A DNA stretch of 64,000 nt from Lolliginicoccus lacisalsi. GTDB taxonomy: Bacteria; Actinomycetota; Actinomycetes; Mycobacteriales; Mycobacteriaceae. Location of the stretch: positions 648,347-712,346 of the forward strand of contig NZ_JACYWE010000001.1 of the NCBI RefSeq assembly GCF_014841105.1. Reading direction: 5' to 3'. The notes below the pieces were generated by a model that was not told the DNA's origin, ran no database searches, and was given only the letters and a program-made list of their open reading frames with translations. The position numbers and the translations under genes were made by a program. Of the stretch, positions 36,093-45,390 are shown one piece after another. The stretch's first letter is position 1, and the number at the start of each line of letters is the position of its first letter.

Positions 36093-36144
36093 TGCTTATC
36101 TCCTCGTGCGCCCGGTTTGACTGATCATTCACTCACGGTTGAGG

Positions 36145-36702
36145 CTAGACCTCCATAAGTTCCGATTCCTTGTGTTTGACCAATTCGTCGATCTGGGTCG
36201 TGTACTTCGCGGTGAACTTGTCGATCTCTTTCTCGGCGCGGGCCACCTCGTCCTCGCCAGCCTCCCCGTCCTTCTGGATGCGACCCAGCTCCTCCATCGC
36301 TTTGCGGCGCACGTTGCGGATCGCGACCTTGGAGTCCTCGCCCTTCGACCGGGCCTGCTTCGACAGGTCGCGGCGCCGCTCCTCGGTGAGCTGCGGGATC
36401 GACACGCGAATGATGTTGCCATCATTGGTGGGGTTGACGCCGAGATCGGAATTGCGGATCGCGGTCTCGATGTTGTTCAGCTGCGACTGCTCGTACGGCT
36501 TGATGACCACCATGCGCGCCTCGGGCACAGCTATGCTCGCGAGCTGCGTGATGGGTGTGGGGGCGCCATAGTAGTCGATGGACACGCGGGCGAACATCGA
36601 CGGGTTGGCACGACCAGTGCGGATGGACCCGAGCTCGTCCTTCGCGACGGTCACCGCCTTCTCCATTTTTTCCTCGGCATCGAACAATGCTTCGTCGATC
36701 AC
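36145..36702 (-). CDS. frr: Ribosome recycling factor
   Basis: RRF splits the post-termination ribosome with EF-G. The 185-residue product has the standard three-helix bundle and [15 protein letters not shown] (about 25-39), [19 protein letters not shown] and the AIRNVRRKA stretch. GTG 36702 with GAGGAAGG upstream gives the normal length. Confidence 0.97.
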   Translation of the reverse strand: MIDEALFDAEEKMEKAVTVAKDELGSIRTGRANPSMFARVSIDYYGAPTPITQLASIAVPEARMVVIKPYEQSQLNNIETAIRNSDLGVNPTNDGNIIRVSIPQLTEERRRDLSKQARSKGEDSKVAIRNVRRKAMEELGRIQKDGEAGEDEVARAEKEIDKFTAKYTTQIDELVKHKESELMEV

Positions 36703-36786
36703 GGCACACCTTCCTCGTAGCACTTCGTTGATAACTATGGCACTGCGGCTGCTTCGCCGCGCCCGCTTACCCCTCGGGCACGGTCG

Positions 36787-36810
36787 GCGGGGCGCATGCT
36801 CGCGCCCCGC
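36787..36810 (-). terminator. Hairpin between pyrH and frr
   Basis: GCGGGGCGC (36787-36795) and GCGCCCCGC (36802-36810) form a perfect 9-bp stem with a 6-nt loop, 20 bp after the pyrH stop. It may terminate part of the transcripts or stabilise the pyrH 3' end. Confidence 0.5.
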
Positions 36811-36829
36811 GCTTGTCGGGCCCGGGCCC

Positions 36830-37561
36830 CTAGGGCCGGACCAGGGTGCCGACGTGCTCCCCCGCCACGGCGCGCGCGATATTGCCATGCCGCATCAGGT
36901 TGAACACGATGATCGGCATGTCATTGTCCATGCAGAGGCTGAACGCCGTCGCATCAGCGACCTTCAGGCCCTTCTCGAGCGCCTCGCGGTGCGTCAGCTC
37001 ATCGAACATCGTCGCGGTGCTATCGACCTTGGGATCGGCGGTGTAGACGCCATCGACGGCCTTGGCCATCAGCACGACCTCTGCCCCGATCTCCAGGGCT
37101 CGCTGCGCCGCGGTCGTGTCGGTGGAGAAGTATGGCATGCCCATGCCCGCGCCGAAGATCACCACACGGCCCTTCTCGAGGTGCCGGATGGCGCGCAACG
37201 GAATGTATGGCTCGGCGACCTGGCCCATCGTGATCGCTGTCTGCACCCGGGTATCGACTCCCTGCTGCTGCAGGAAGTCCTGGAGCGCGAGGCAGTTCAT
37301 GACGGTTCCCAGCATGCCCATGTAGTCGGCCCGGGCCCGATCAAGACCGCGCTGCTGCAGCTCGGCGCCGCGGAAGAAGTTGCCGCCCCCAATGACGATA
37401 GCGACCTGCACGCCGGTCTTGACGATCTCGGCGACCTGCTCGGCAACCATGTGGACGACGTCGGGATCCACGCCGATGCGTCCGCCCCCGAACATCTCTC
37501 CGCCGAGCTTGATGAGCACACGCTTGTAGGGGCGGCGCTCTTCGGGATTCTGGTCGGCCAT
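36830..37561 (-). CDS. pyrH: Uridylate kinase
   Basis: PyrH phosphorylates UMP to UDP. The 243-residue protein belongs to the amino acid kinase fold: [14 protein letters not shown] (about 14-27), [35 protein letters not shown] (about 145-163) and [15 protein letters not shown] 37561 has AGGAGA five bases upstream. It is between tsf and frr, with hairpins in both gaps. Confidence 0.97.
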   Translation of the reverse strand: MADQNPEERRPYKRVLIKLGGEMFGGGRIGVDPDVVHMVAEQVAEIVKTGVQVAIVIGGGNFFRGAELQQRGLDRARADYMGMLGTVMNCLALQDFLQQQGVDTRVQTAITMGQVAEPYIPLRAIRHLEKGRVVIFGAGMGMPYFSTDTTAAQRALEIGAEVVLMAKAVDGVYTADPKVDSTATMFDELTHREALEKGLKVADATAFSLCMDNDMPIIVFNLMRHGNIARAVAGEHVGTLVRP

Positions 37562-37608
37562 GAGTCTCCTCGTCACTGGTGCGTGTGTGAATGTCGCCTC
37601 ATACGCGA

Positions 37609-37652
37609 ATGCGGGGTCACCACGTGGTCATGCCCACGCGGCAACCCCGCAT
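37609..37652 (-). terminator. Hairpin between tsf and pyrH
   Basis: ATGCGGGGT (37609-37617) and ACCCCGCAT (37644-37652) form a perfect 9-bp outer stem. The 26-nt loop contains ACCACGTGGT, itself a perfect palindrome. It probably limits read-through from rpsB-tsf into pyrH. Confidence 0.55.
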
Positions 37653-37695
37653 ATCTTGCCTCATCGCTGTCGATCGTACCTCCGGGACCCCCGGG

Positions 37696-38520
37696 TCAGG
37701 ACTGACCGACCTCGAACCGCACGAAGCGCGTGATGGTGGCGCCAGCCTCATCAAGAAGAGCCTTGACCGACTTCTTGCTGTCCTTCACGTACGCCTGCTC
37801 GGTGAGCACGACATCCTTGAAGAAGCCGTTGACGCGGCCTTCCACGATCTTGGGGAGGGCCTGCTCGGGCTTGCCCTCCTCCTTCGCGGTCTGCTCGGCG
37901 ATGCGCCGCTCGTTCTCGACGATGTCCGCGGGCACATCGTCGCGCGTGACGTACTTCGCCTTGAGGGCCGCGACCTGCATCGCGGCCTCGCGGGCTGCCT
38001 CAGCGGCAGCGTCGCCCTCGCCGGTGTACTCAACGAGCACGCCAACGCCGGGGGGCAGATCACCACTGCGCTTGTGCAGGTAGGTCTGGACCTGTCCGTC
38101 GAACGAGGCGACCCGGCGCAGCTCGATCTTCTCGCCGATCCTGGCTGCCAGTTCCTGCACGGCGGCCTCGACGGTGCGACCGTTGACCTCGACCGCCTTG
38201 AGCGCGTCGAGGTCCGCGGGCTTGGCCTCAGCGGCCGCCTTGACGACCTCGTCGGCGATAGCCTGGAAGTCGGCGTTCTTGGCGACGAAGTCGGTCTCGC
38301 TGTTGAGCTCGATCATCGCGCCGCCAGCCGCCGCGACGAGGCCTTCGGCGGTCGCGCGCTCGGCGCGCTTGCCGACGTCCTTGGCGCCCTTGATGCGGAG
38401 GATCTCCACGGCCTTGTCGAAGTCGCCGTCGGTATCGGCGAGCGCGTTCTTGCAATCCATCATGCCGGAGCCGGTGAGCTCACGAAGCCGCTTGACGTCG
38501 GCGGCAGTGAAATTCGCCAT
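37696..38520 (-). CDS. tsf: Elongation factor Ts
   Basis: EF-Ts exchanges GDP for GTP on EF-Tu. The 274-residue protein starts [20 protein letters not shown] with the UBA-like domain (about 1-55) and the TDFVAKN signature (about 81-87), then two core subdomains. ATG 38520 has GAGGAGG about 12 bases upstream. It is downstream of rpsB, as in most bacteria. Confidence 0.98.
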   Translation of the reverse strand: MANFTAADVKRLRELTGSGMMDCKNALADTDGDFDKAVEILRIKGAKDVGKRAERATAEGLVAAAGGAMIELNSETDFVAKNADFQAIADEVVKAAAEAKPADLDALKAVEVNGRTVEAAVQELAARIGEKIELRRVASFDGQVQTYLHKRSGDLPPGVGVLVEYTGEGDAAAEAAREAAMQVAALKAKYVTRDDVPADIVENERRIAEQTAKEEGKPEQALPKIVEGRVNGFFKDVVLTEQAYVKDSKKSVKALLDEAGATITRFVRFEVGQS

Positions 38521-38585
38521 GGTGGGGCGAGCCTCCTCTAGTGCGTGTGCGGGATGCAACGGGTGGTGCTGTGCTGGCCGAGCGA

Positions 38586-38621
38586 AAGCGCCAGCCACGA
38601 TCGTAGCCGCGGCTGGCGCTT
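38586..38621 (-). terminator. Hairpin between rpsB and tsf
   Basis: AAGCGCCAGCC (38586-38596) and GGCTGGCGCTT (38611-38621) form a perfect 11-bp stem with a 14-nt loop, starting five bases after the rpsB stop. On the transcript it is followed by UUUC. It could be a partial terminator that lowers tsf relative to rpsB. Confidence 0.6.
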
Positions 38622-38625
38622 CACC

Positions 38626-39534
38626 TCAGTTGTCGGACGTGGTGTCGGCGGCCGCTTCCGCGGGCGCCTCTGCAGCGGCAGGCTCAGCGGCAGCAGGAGC
38701 ATCCGCAGCAGCGGGAGCCTCCGCGGCAGCAGGAGCCTCCGCGGCAGTAGCTTCCTCGGCCGCGGGCGAAGCGGACTCGAGGAGCTCCTTCTCCCAGTCA
38801 GCGAGCGGCTCGCCCTCGGCCTTCTCCTCCGCGCCAGTGTTCACTCCGGCGCGGGACTTGAGGCCGTCAGCGGCCGCAGCGGCCACGACGCGGGTGAGCA
38901 GAGCAGCGGACCGGATCGCGTCATCGTTGCCCGGGATCGGGTAGTCAACGACATCGGGATCGCAGTTGGTGTCAAGGATCGCCACCACGGGGATGTTGAG
39001 CTTGCGCGCCTCGCCGACGGCGATGTGCTCCTTGTTCGTGTCGACGATCCACACCGCGCTCGGCACCTTGGCCATGTCGCGGATACCGCCGAGAGTGCGC
39101 TCCAGCTTGGTCTTCTCACGCGTGAGCATGAGGATTTCCTTCTTGGTGCGACCCTCGAAACCGCCGGTCTGCTCCATGCTCTCCAGTTCCTTGAGGCGCT
39201 GGAGGCGCTTGTGGACGGTCTGGAAGTTCGTGAGCATGCCGCCGAGCCAGCGGTGGTTCACGTAGGGCATGCCGACGCGAGTGGCCTCCGCCGCGATGGA
39301 CTCCTGCGCCTGCTTCTTGGTGCCGACGAACAGGATGGTGCCACCGTGGGCGACGGTCTCCTTGACGAACTCGTACGCCTTGTCGATGTACGTCAGGGTC
39401 TGGCGCAGATCGATGATGTAGATGCCGTTCCGGTCGGTGAAGATGAATCGCTTCATCTTGGGGTTCCACCGACGGGTCTGGTGACCGAAGTGCACGCCGC
39501 TGTCAAGCAGCTGCTTCATGGTTACAACAGCCAT
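38626..39534 (-). CDS. rpsB: 30S ribosomal protein S2
   Basis: S2 of the small subunit. [20 protein letters not shown] is the usual actinobacterial N-terminus, and the core ends near residue 230. The last 70 residues are an acidic Ala/Glu-rich tail, longer than in E. coli and common in actinobacteria. The start at 39534 has no clear ribosome binding site; ATG 39519 is also in frame. Confidence 0.98.
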   Translation of the reverse strand: MAVVTMKQLLDSGVHFGHQTRRWNPKMKRFIFTDRNGIYIIDLRQTLTYIDKAYEFVKETVAHGGTILFVGTKKQAQESIAAEATRVGMPYVNHRWLGGMLTNFQTVHKRLQRLKELESMEQTGGFEGRTKKEILMLTREKTKLERTLGGIRDMAKVPSAVWIVDTNKEHIAVGEARKLNIPVVAILDTNCDPDVVDYPIPGNDDAIRSAALLTRVVAAAAADGLKSRAGVNTGAEEKAEGEPLADWEKELLESASPAAEEATAAEAPAAAEAPAAADAPAAAEPAAAEAPAEAAADTTSDN

Positions 39535-39964
39535 GGCGATTCACGGACACAGGCACTAGGCCCGTTGTCCTCGCTCCTTTTCTCGTGTTCCGGTTTGTGC
39601 GGGCACCGGGTTGGTGACCGCCCTGGTCCTCGTCGCGAGCCTCCACCCGCGCAATGCGCGGGACCGAGAGGCCCGGGCTCCCGGAGTGCCAAGCAGGACA
39701 ACCAGTGTTCGCGCTGTGGTGCGAGGACCACAAGCCGCGCGTTCCGGCCGACTGCTCGGATCTAGGTGCGTTCGAGAACGCGAAATTGTGGCGCGCAGAT
39801 TGCACACCGCCATGTAGTGTACTCCCAGCCGGCCTCAAGTACGCAACTGCCGCTTCAGCATCCGCGAGCAGCGCGGATAGCATGGGCCGCGCCTGCCGCC
39901 GAGGAGCCTGTGGATCGATTCGCGACCATTCACAGATGCGGCCGCCGCGCAGCGGGATGGCGCA
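39535..39964. other. Divergent intergenic region between rpsB and the M23 peptidase gene
   Basis: 430 bp without a convincing gene. For rpsB (minus) it holds a possible -10 TACACT (39821-39816) with TTGCGT 19 bp upstream, which would give a leader of about 280 nt. Within this leader CCCGCGC-AAT-GCGCGGG (39646-39662) forms a tight 7-bp hairpin. I see no consensus S2 autoregulatory site and no ydaO-type riboswitch core ahead of the peptidase gene. Confidence 0.55.
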
Positions 39965-39985
39965 GTGCTCGGCATCGTGAGCACC

Positions 39986-40582
39986 ATGGCAGGACATTCG
40001 ACGGGCCCGAGCCGCGCCCCAAGGCGACGCGGGGCGACGGTTCTCGCGACCACGGCCACGCTGCTCGCCGCGATGGCAGCGCCCGCGCTCGGCGATCCGG
40101 CGCAACACCGTTCCCCCATCGCTAGCCCCGCCCGGAGGGACTACGCAGCGCGCGAGGGATTCACCTGGCCCCTCGATCCGCCGATCCGCATGGCCACGCC
40201 CTTCGTGGCGCCCTCGCATCGCTACGGTCCCGGGCACCGCGGCATCGACCTCGCAGCGGCTCCCGGTGATCGCATCCTCGCTCCATCGCACGGCACGGTG
40301 TGGTTCGCCGGCACCGTGGCGAACGCGGGCGTGGTGTCGATCCGCCACGAGGGTGGCCTGCTCACCACCTACCAGCCGATCGCCGCGACCGTCCGCGCGG
40401 GCGATGAGGTCGCGACGGGAACGCTCATCGGGACCCTGGAGCCCGGGCACGCGGGCTGTCCTGCGGCAGCGTGCCTGCATTGGGGAGCACGCCGCGCCGA
40501 GGACCGCTTGGCCTACCTCGATCCCCGGCTGCTCCTTGGGCTCGTTGCCATCCGGCTGAAGCCCACCATCGAAGCAGGCTGA
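39986..40582 (+). CDS. M23 family metallopeptidase, secreted
   Basis: A 198-residue LytM-type peptidase. Signal peptide about 1-35 (RRRGATVLATTATLLAAMAAPALG, with basic start and Ala-X-Ala-like end). The M23 domain has the HxxxD ligands in GHRGIDLAA and the C-terminal motif ACLHWGAR, in which the first His of the usual HLH is Cys. It may trim peptidoglycan or be regulatory. Matches Rv2891 by position beside rpsB. GTG 39965 or 39977 could also be the start. Confidence 0.83.
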   Translation: MAGHSTGPSRAPRRRGATVLATTATLLAAMAAPALGDPAQHRSPIASPARRDYAAREGFTWPLDPPIRMATPFVAPSHRYGPGHRGIDLAAAPGDRILAPSHGTVWFAGTVANAGVVSIRHEGGLLTTYQPIAATVRAGDEVATGTLIGTLEPGHAGCPAAACLHWGARRAEDRLAYLDPRLLLGLVAIRLKPTIEAG

Positions 40583-40599
40583 CCCGGCGTCCGCGCAGC

Positions 40600-41727
40600 T
40601 CAGGCCCTCGGGTGGGCCTGATCGTGGACGGTTCGCAGGCGCCGGACCGATACCTGGGTATAGAGCTGGGTGGTGGAGAGGCTGGCATGGCCGAGGAGCT
40701 CCTGGACGACCCGCAGGTCGGCACCACCCTCGAGGAGGTGAGTGGCGGCGGAATGCCGGAGACCGTGCGGGCCGAGGCTGGGCATGCCTGCATCCGCGAG
40801 GACGGCGTGCACGATCTCGCGGGCCTGCCGCGGATTGAGGCGCCCTCCGCGTGCGCCGAGCAGCAGCGCGCTTCCCGACCGTGGCACCGCGAGCACGGGC
40901 CGTCCCAGTCGCAGCCAATCATCGAGAGCGCGCTGGGCCGGCCCGCCATAGGGCACCATTCTCTCCTTGCGGCCCTTGCCCAGGACACGCACGATCCGGC
41001 TTCGCTGGTCGATGTCCTCGATGTCGAGGCCGCACAGCTCGCTGACGCGAATCCCTGTCGAATAGAGGACCTCGACGATGAGACGGTCCCGGCGACGCAT
41101 CGCCTCCGCGCGCGGCGACTGCCGGGCGTCGTCGTCGTGGGCAGCGTTGTCGGCGTGGGGTTCGGCGTGGGGTTCGGCGTGGGGGTCGGCATGAGCGTCG
41201 AGCCGATCCAGCGCTGCGGCCGCCTGGTCCTGCCTCAAAACGTGCGGCAGGGCGCGGTGGCGGCGCGGGGATTGCAGCCGAGCAGCAGGGTCGGCATCGA
41301 GGTGGCCGTTCTTAACAGCCCAGGCGGTGAATGCCTTGATGGAGGAGGCACGCCGCGCGAGCGTGGAACGGGCCAGGCCGCTGGCTGCCTGCTCGGACTG
41401 CCACGCGCGGACCGCGACGAGGTCGATATCGCGCAGGCGGGTGCAGCCGCGGGCCGCCGCGTGGTCGAGGAGCGCGCGCACGTCGGCGAGGTAGGCGCGG
41501 ATAGTGTGCTCGGACCGGTCGCGCTCCAGGACAAGATGCTCGGCGAACTGCTCGAGCACGACAACGAAGCCCACAGGCGTCGGGTCCTGCTTGGTCGGTT
41601 CCGGCGGGGCAGGGCGCGGCGGATCGGGGGCGTCACGGGTGTCGGTGGGGCCGTGCGCGCGCTCTCCTGGCATGCCGCTAGCGTGCCCGTTGCCGCGTGG
41701 CTTGGCAATCGTTCGCGACGCGGGCAC
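40600..41727 (-). CDS. xerC: Tyrosine recombinase XerC
   Basis: XerC resolves chromosome dimers with XerD. The 375-residue protein has the SAM-like N-terminal domain (about 50-150), a His/Ala/Asp/Pro-rich insertion (about 175-205), then the catalytic domain with R in [10 protein letters not shown] in [26 protein letters not shown] and the Tyr in [12 protein letters not shown] lies about nine bases before the GTG. Last gene of the yraN-comM-dprA-xerC run. Confidence 0.92.
   Translation of the reverse strand: MPASRTIAKPRGNGHASGMPGERAHGPTDTRDAPDPPRPAPPEPTKQDPTPVGFVVVLEQFAEHLVLERDRSEHTIRAYLADVRALLDHAAARGCTRLRDIDLVAVRAWQSEQAASGLARSTLARRASSIKAFTAWAVKNGHLDADPAARLQSPRRHRALPHVLRQDQAAAALDRLDAHADPHAEPHAEPHADNAAHDDDARQSPRAEAMRRRDRLIVEVLYSTGIRVSELCGLDIEDIDQRSRIVRVLGKGRKERMVPYGGPAQRALDDWLRLGRPVLAVPRSGSALLLGARGGRLNPRQAREIVHAVLADAGMPSLGPHGLRHSAATHLLEGGADLRVVQELLGHASLSTTQLYTQVSVRRLRTVHDQAHPRA
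41152..41187. repeat. 12-bp tandem repeat inside xerC, three copies
   Basis: GGCGTGGGGTTC twice and GGCGTGGGGGTC once (41152-41187), encoding PHAE-type units between the N-terminal and catalytic domains of XerC. The period keeps the frame. Confidence 0.85.
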
Positions 41728-41748
41728 GTTATTGCCTCGGGGCGCCCA

Positions 41749-42981
41749 TCACTGTGCCGTGGACCTCGTGGCGCTCCGCGGGCTCGCGCGTTGCCATTCG
41801 CCGTCGAGGCACCGCGCGTGCCCGTGCATCTCGAGCACAGCGAGCGCGGCCCTGGTGCTCCTCGGATCCAGACCGGCGTCGATGCCGACCCTGGCGGCGC
41901 CGGCGCGGCCCCTGAGGGGCAGCACGTCGAACACTCGGAGCTGCTCTGGCGTGAGGTGGTCGGTCTGCCGGACGACCTCTGGCGCCCGCGACGACGATCC
42001 GGCGTTCACGGGCAGCATGGGGGTGCCGGTGATATCGCTAGCCCTCGTGAGCAGGGTCGCTTCCCCGTTCCGGATCATCTCGTGGCAACCCACCGACGCC
42101 GCCGAGCTGACGGGCCCGGGCATCGCATGGACGGGGGTGTTGTACAAGCGTGCCCAGCGTGCCGTATTGCGAGCCCCGCTGCGTGCTCCCGCCTCGGTGA
42201 TGATGACGTGCTCGGCGAACGCAGCGATGAGCCGGTTGCGGGCCAGGAAGCGGAACCGCGCGGGCCGTGTTCCTGGCGGGTACTCGCTGACGATGGCACC
42301 GTGCCGGGCGATGTCATGCAGCAACCGGGCGTGGCCGGCCGGGTAGTGCTGATCGATCCCGCACGCGAGGACCGCGATCGTTGGCTGGTGGGCGGCGAGC
42401 GCGGCGCGGTGGGCGCATCCGTCGATGCCGTATGCGGCACCGGAGACGATGGTCGCGCCGTGCGCGGCTAGCTCGTGCGCGATGTCGCGCGTGCAATGCT
42501 CGCCATATGCCGTCGGGGCCCGGGTGCCGATGATGGCGATGCCGCGGCCGAGGAGGGTGTCGAGATCGTCCTGGCCACGTATCCACAGGGCGATGGGAGG
42601 CGCGGCACCGCCATCGCGCTGCGCGGGCTCGTTCTGCATCTGGAGCGTGTGCCAGGCAGGCCATCGCGGGCTATCCGGGGTGAGGAGGGTTCCGCCGTGG
42701 CTCGCCAAGGCCTCCAGATCGGCGCCGGAGGTGTCGGTGTCCCGGCGGGCGCGCGTTGGCTTATCGAGCGCGGCTGGCAGCTTGCCCGCGCGAAGGGCTC
42801 GCGCCGCATCGATGGGGCCCACAAGGCTGATCAGTTCGTGGAGCGCCCAGCAAGGGCCTTCGGCAACGCGGGACAAGTAGGCCCAGGACCGTTCGGCGGT
42901 GCGGGTGGTGGTGGCGGCTGGCAGGATCGTCGCGCGTGGGGCGGGCGGGAGGCTCGGGGTTGGCATGCGTGAGTCCTTCAT
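41749..42981 (-). CDS. dprA: DNA processing protein DprA
   Basis: DprA loads RecA on incoming single-stranded DNA in transformation. The 410-residue protein has the Rossmann-like DNA-binding fold: GIAIIGTRAPTAYGE (about 165-179), GAAYGIDGCAHRAAL, FRFLARNRLIAAF and MPGPVSS. A C-terminal winged helix (about 335-400) follows. ATG 42981 overlaps the comM stop (ATGA); ATG 42966 is possible. Confidence 0.92.
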   Translation of the reverse strand: MKDSRMPTPSLPPAPRATILPAATTTRTAERSWAYLSRVAEGPCWALHELISLVGPIDAARALRAGKLPAALDKPTRARRDTDTSGADLEALASHGGTLLTPDSPRWPAWHTLQMQNEPAQRDGGAAPPIALWIRGQDDLDTLLGRGIAIIGTRAPTAYGEHCTRDIAHELAAHGATIVSGAAYGIDGCAHRAALAAHQPTIAVLACGIDQHYPAGHARLLHDIARHGAIVSEYPPGTRPARFRFLARNRLIAAFAEHVIITEAGARSGARNTARWARLYNTPVHAMPGPVSSAASVGCHEMIRNGEATLLTRASDITGTPMLPVNAGSSSRAPEVVRQTDHLTPEQLRVFDVLPLRGRAGAARVGIDAGLDPRSTRAALAVLEMHGHARCLDGEWQRASPRSATRSTAQ

Positions 42982-44495
42982 CGCAGGTGGTGGATGCGGT
43001 AGGCGAGCGCCTGGTCGACGTGTGCACGGGATGGAGCGGTAGCGCCCTCGAGGTCGGCGATGGTCCATGCGACGCGCAGCGCGCGATCCGCTCCACGTGC
43101 ACTGAGCAGGCCATGTCGCATCGCGGTATCGAGGCTGGCTAGGGCCTGCGGGCCTGGCGCGGCGTGCGCGCGCAGCGCGGGACCAGGCACTTCGCTGTTC
43201 GTGGCGCATCCGAGGTGCTTCCATCGTTGCCGCGCGGCGGCGCGTGCTGCTTGCACGCGTTGCCGCACCTGGTGCGAGGACTCGGGCGGTTCCTGGCTCC
43301 GGCTGCGGTGACCTGTCGGGACCGGCCACATCCTGGCGCCGAGGTCGATGCGATCGAGCAGCGGGCCGGACAATCGGGAGCGATAGCGTCGCAAGGTCGT
43401 GGGCGTGCAGGTGCAGTCCGCCTCATAGCGGGGCGCGCACGCGCAAGGGTTGGCAGCGAGCACGAGCAGGAACCGGGCTGGATAGCGGGCGACCCCTCCG
43501 CGGCGACTGATCCGCACCTCGCCCTCCTCGAGCGGAGTACGGAGCGTGTCGAGCACCCGGGGCGGGAGCTCCGCGCATTCGTCCAGGAATAGCACCCCAC
43601 GATGGGCCCGGCTGACCGCGCCGGGCCGGGCGATGCCAGCGCCCCCTCCGATGAGCGAGGCCGCGGTGGCGGTGTGATGAGGAGCCACGAACGGCGGGCT
43701 GCCCACCAGCGTGCCCCCGGCAGGGATCTCGCCAAGGAGCGAGTGGATGGCCGTGACTTCCAGTGCCTCCTCGGGCTCGAGCGGGGGAAGGATCCCAGGC
43801 AGTCGATGGGCGAGCATGGTCTTTCCGGTTCCCGGGGCTCCTTGCAGCAGCAAGGGGTGAGCGCCGGCTGCGGCTACCTCGACGGCGAAGCGGGCGTCGT
43901 CCTGCCCGGCGACATCAGCGAGGTCTGGGTACTGGGGCGGTGGCGGGTTGGCGGGCGCGCCGGGACGCTGCAGGATGTCGTCGCCGTTGCACCAGCTGAT
44001 CACCTCGTTGAGGGACTTCGCGCCGCGCACGGTGATGCCGGGGACGAGGGCTGCCTCGTCGAGGCTGCTGCTCGGCACGATGACGGCGTCGCAGTCGCTC
44101 GAGCGCGCGGTGGTCACTGCGGGCAGCACGCCCCGCACGGGCCGGATGCGACCGTCGAGGGCAAGCTCGCCGATGACCGCTGTCCGGTGCCACGCCGGGG
44201 TGGCGGGGATGATCGATGCGGAGGCGAGGATGGCGCAGGCAAGGCCGAGGTCGTAGTGGGATCCGATCTTGGGCAGGTCGGCGGGCGAGAGGGCGAGGGT
44301 TGTGCGCCCCACGGGCCAGCGGTGCCCCGAGTTGTGGAGCGCGGCGCGAACACGATCCCGGGCTTCGTTGAGCGTGGTGTCGGGAAGCCCGACGATATGC
44401 ATGCCTGGCAGTCCCCTGCCGATGTCAGCCTCGATCTCCACCAATCGGCCGTCGAGCCCTGTCATCGCGACGGTGTGGGCGCGTCCGATGGGCAT
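42978..44495 (-). CDS. comM: ComM/YifB family AAA+ ATPase
   Basis: A 505-residue Mg-chelatase-like AAA+ helicase that promotes branch migration in natural transformation (ComM in Vibrio and Haemophilus). N-terminal ChlI-like domain (about 15-140), P-loop GAPGTGKTMLAH (about 215-226), and four Cys in NPCACAPRYEADCTC near 365. ATG overlaps the yraN stop (TGATG). It is coupled to dprA, so the two competence proteins are made together. Confidence 0.92.
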   Translation of the reverse strand: MPIGRAHTVAMTGLDGRLVEIEADIGRGLPGMHIVGLPDTTLNEARDRVRAALHNSGHRWPVGRTTLALSPADLPKIGSHYDLGLACAILASASIIPATPAWHRTAVIGELALDGRIRPVRGVLPAVTTARSSDCDAVIVPSSSLDEAALVPGITVRGAKSLNEVISWCNGDDILQRPGAPANPPPPQYPDLADVAGQDDARFAVEVAAAGAHPLLLQGAPGTGKTMLAHRLPGILPPLEPEEALEVTAIHSLLGEIPAGGTLVGSPPFVAPHHTATAASLIGGGAGIARPGAVSRAHRGVLFLDECAELPPRVLDTLRTPLEEGEVRISRRGGVARYPARFLLVLAANPCACAPRYEADCTCTPTTLRRYRSRLSGPLLDRIDLGARMWPVPTGHRSRSQEPPESSHQVRQRVQAARAAARQRWKHLGCATNSEVPGPALRAHAAPGPQALASLDTAMRHGLLSARGADRALRVAWTIADLEGATAPSRAHVDQALAYRIHHLR

Positions 44496-44980
44496 CAGCA
44501 CACGTCCTCGAGGTGCGTGATGGCGGGAAGCGTGGAAGCTCCCGGGCGCGCGATGATGCCAATGATGTCGAAGCGGATTGCTCGCGCTCGCCACTCGTGC
44601 GCGGCGATCCAGTGCAGGGCGCTCTCGCGCATGCGCCGTGCCTTGATCGGGGTGACTGTCTCGCACGGGTGGCAATGCAGGTCGCTGGCGCGGGTCTTGA
44701 CCTCGACCATGACGAGTGTCCCGGCGGGGTCGAGGCAGATGAGATCGAGCTCTCCGTGCTGGCAGTGCCAGTTGCGGGCAATGACCCGATAGCCATGCCG
44801 CGTGAGGTACTCGGCGGCGAGGTCCTCCCCCGCGCTGCCGAGGGCACGGGCTCCGGCGCGCCGAGCGCTGTCGGCGTCCTCATGCGATCGCTCGCTCGGC
44901 GAGGAACCGCCTGTGGCTCGCCGTCGGTCAATGGGATTCGCGCCAGCGGTGGCCGGGCTGGGATGGGTCTGTCGAGGCAT
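44495..44980 (-). CDS. yraN: YraN/UPF0102 endonuclease-like protein
   Basis: A 161-residue protein; the UPF0102 fold resembles Holliday-junction resolvases. GSAGEDLAAEYLTRHGYRVIARNW (about 48-71), HGELDLICLDPAGTLVMVEVKT (about 75-96) holds the ELD...EVK nuclease motif. The first 40 residues are an unconserved Ser/Arg-rich extension. First gene of the run that ends with xerC. Confidence 0.9.
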   Translation of the reverse strand: MPRQTHPSPATAGANPIDRRRATGGSSPSERSHEDADSARRAGARALGSAGEDLAAEYLTRHGYRVIARNWHCQHGELDLICLDPAGTLVMVEVKTRASDLHCHPCETVTPIKARRMRESALHWIAAHEWRARAIRFDIIGIIARPGASTLPAITHLEDVC

Positions 44981-45081
44981 GGATCCGTCCTGCGTATGCG
45001 GGGGGGTTCAGGGGCAGTGGCGTTGCGCCGCTGTCACTGTGCCCGCATGGGGCAGGTTCTCGTGCTCGGGCACGAGGGTGC

Positions 45082-45107
45082 TGTGGAAATGCCGGAATTG
45101 TGGATAA
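45082..45107 (-). promoter_or_regulatory. DnaA-box-like pair
   Basis: TTATCCACA (45107-45099, minus) is a perfect consensus DnaA box. ATTTCCACA (45090-45082) on the same strand differs by two bases; the two are eight bases apart. Confidence 0.4.
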
Positions 45108-45214
45108 GCCCGCCAGGAAGCGGGATTGTTGTCGGAGTTGCCTGCTATCGATCGGCGGGGGCCTCCTGCCTCTCGCCCAGCCCCGATCACCGCAGGTGCC
45201 GGTGCTCCCGCGCC

Positions 45215-45382
45215 TCAGCCATCAGCTCCCGGTGCGGTGCCGTGGCGCGGTCGCTCCGGTTCGCCGCCATCGCGGGAGGATCCGGGCCTGGCCCAGTTGA
45301 TGCTGATGACGCTGGGGCGGAGCTTCTCCCCAGCCACGACATCGAGGTCGATGAGGCCGAGGATTCGTCGGTGGATGCGCAT
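45215..45382 (-). CDS. Possible small protein, 55 codons
   Basis: ATG 45382 lies eight bases after the DUF2469 stop with GGGGAAGC upstream. The reading MRIHRRILGLIDLDVVAGEK shows G/C-rich third positions over its first half. No family is recognised and the second half is Pro/Arg-rich, so it may be chance. Confidence 0.3.
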   Translation of the reverse strand: MRIHRRILGLIDLDVVAGEKLRPSVISINWARPGSSRDGGEPERPRHGTAPGADG

Positions 45383-45390
45383 GCTTCCCC

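Larger units (their letters stand above)
44981..45390. other. Intergenic region upstream of yraN
   Basis: 410 bp without a recognised gene. It contains the DnaA-box-like pair (45082-45107) and a weak 55-codon frame on the minus strand (45215-45382, listed separately). In M. tuberculosis the fdhD/fdhF genes lie between these genes, as I recall; no trace is seen here. Confidence 0.5.

Noticed and set aside
39535-39985. ydaO-type c-di-AMP riboswitch before the M23 peptidase gene
   Set aside because: Such riboswitches precede many actinobacterial cell-wall hydrolase genes, but the conserved GGGGAACC-like core is absent.
40600-41727. Integrase of a mobile element
   Set aside because: Position beside dprA and comM and the domain layout match chromosomal xerC; no attachment site or phage genes flank it.
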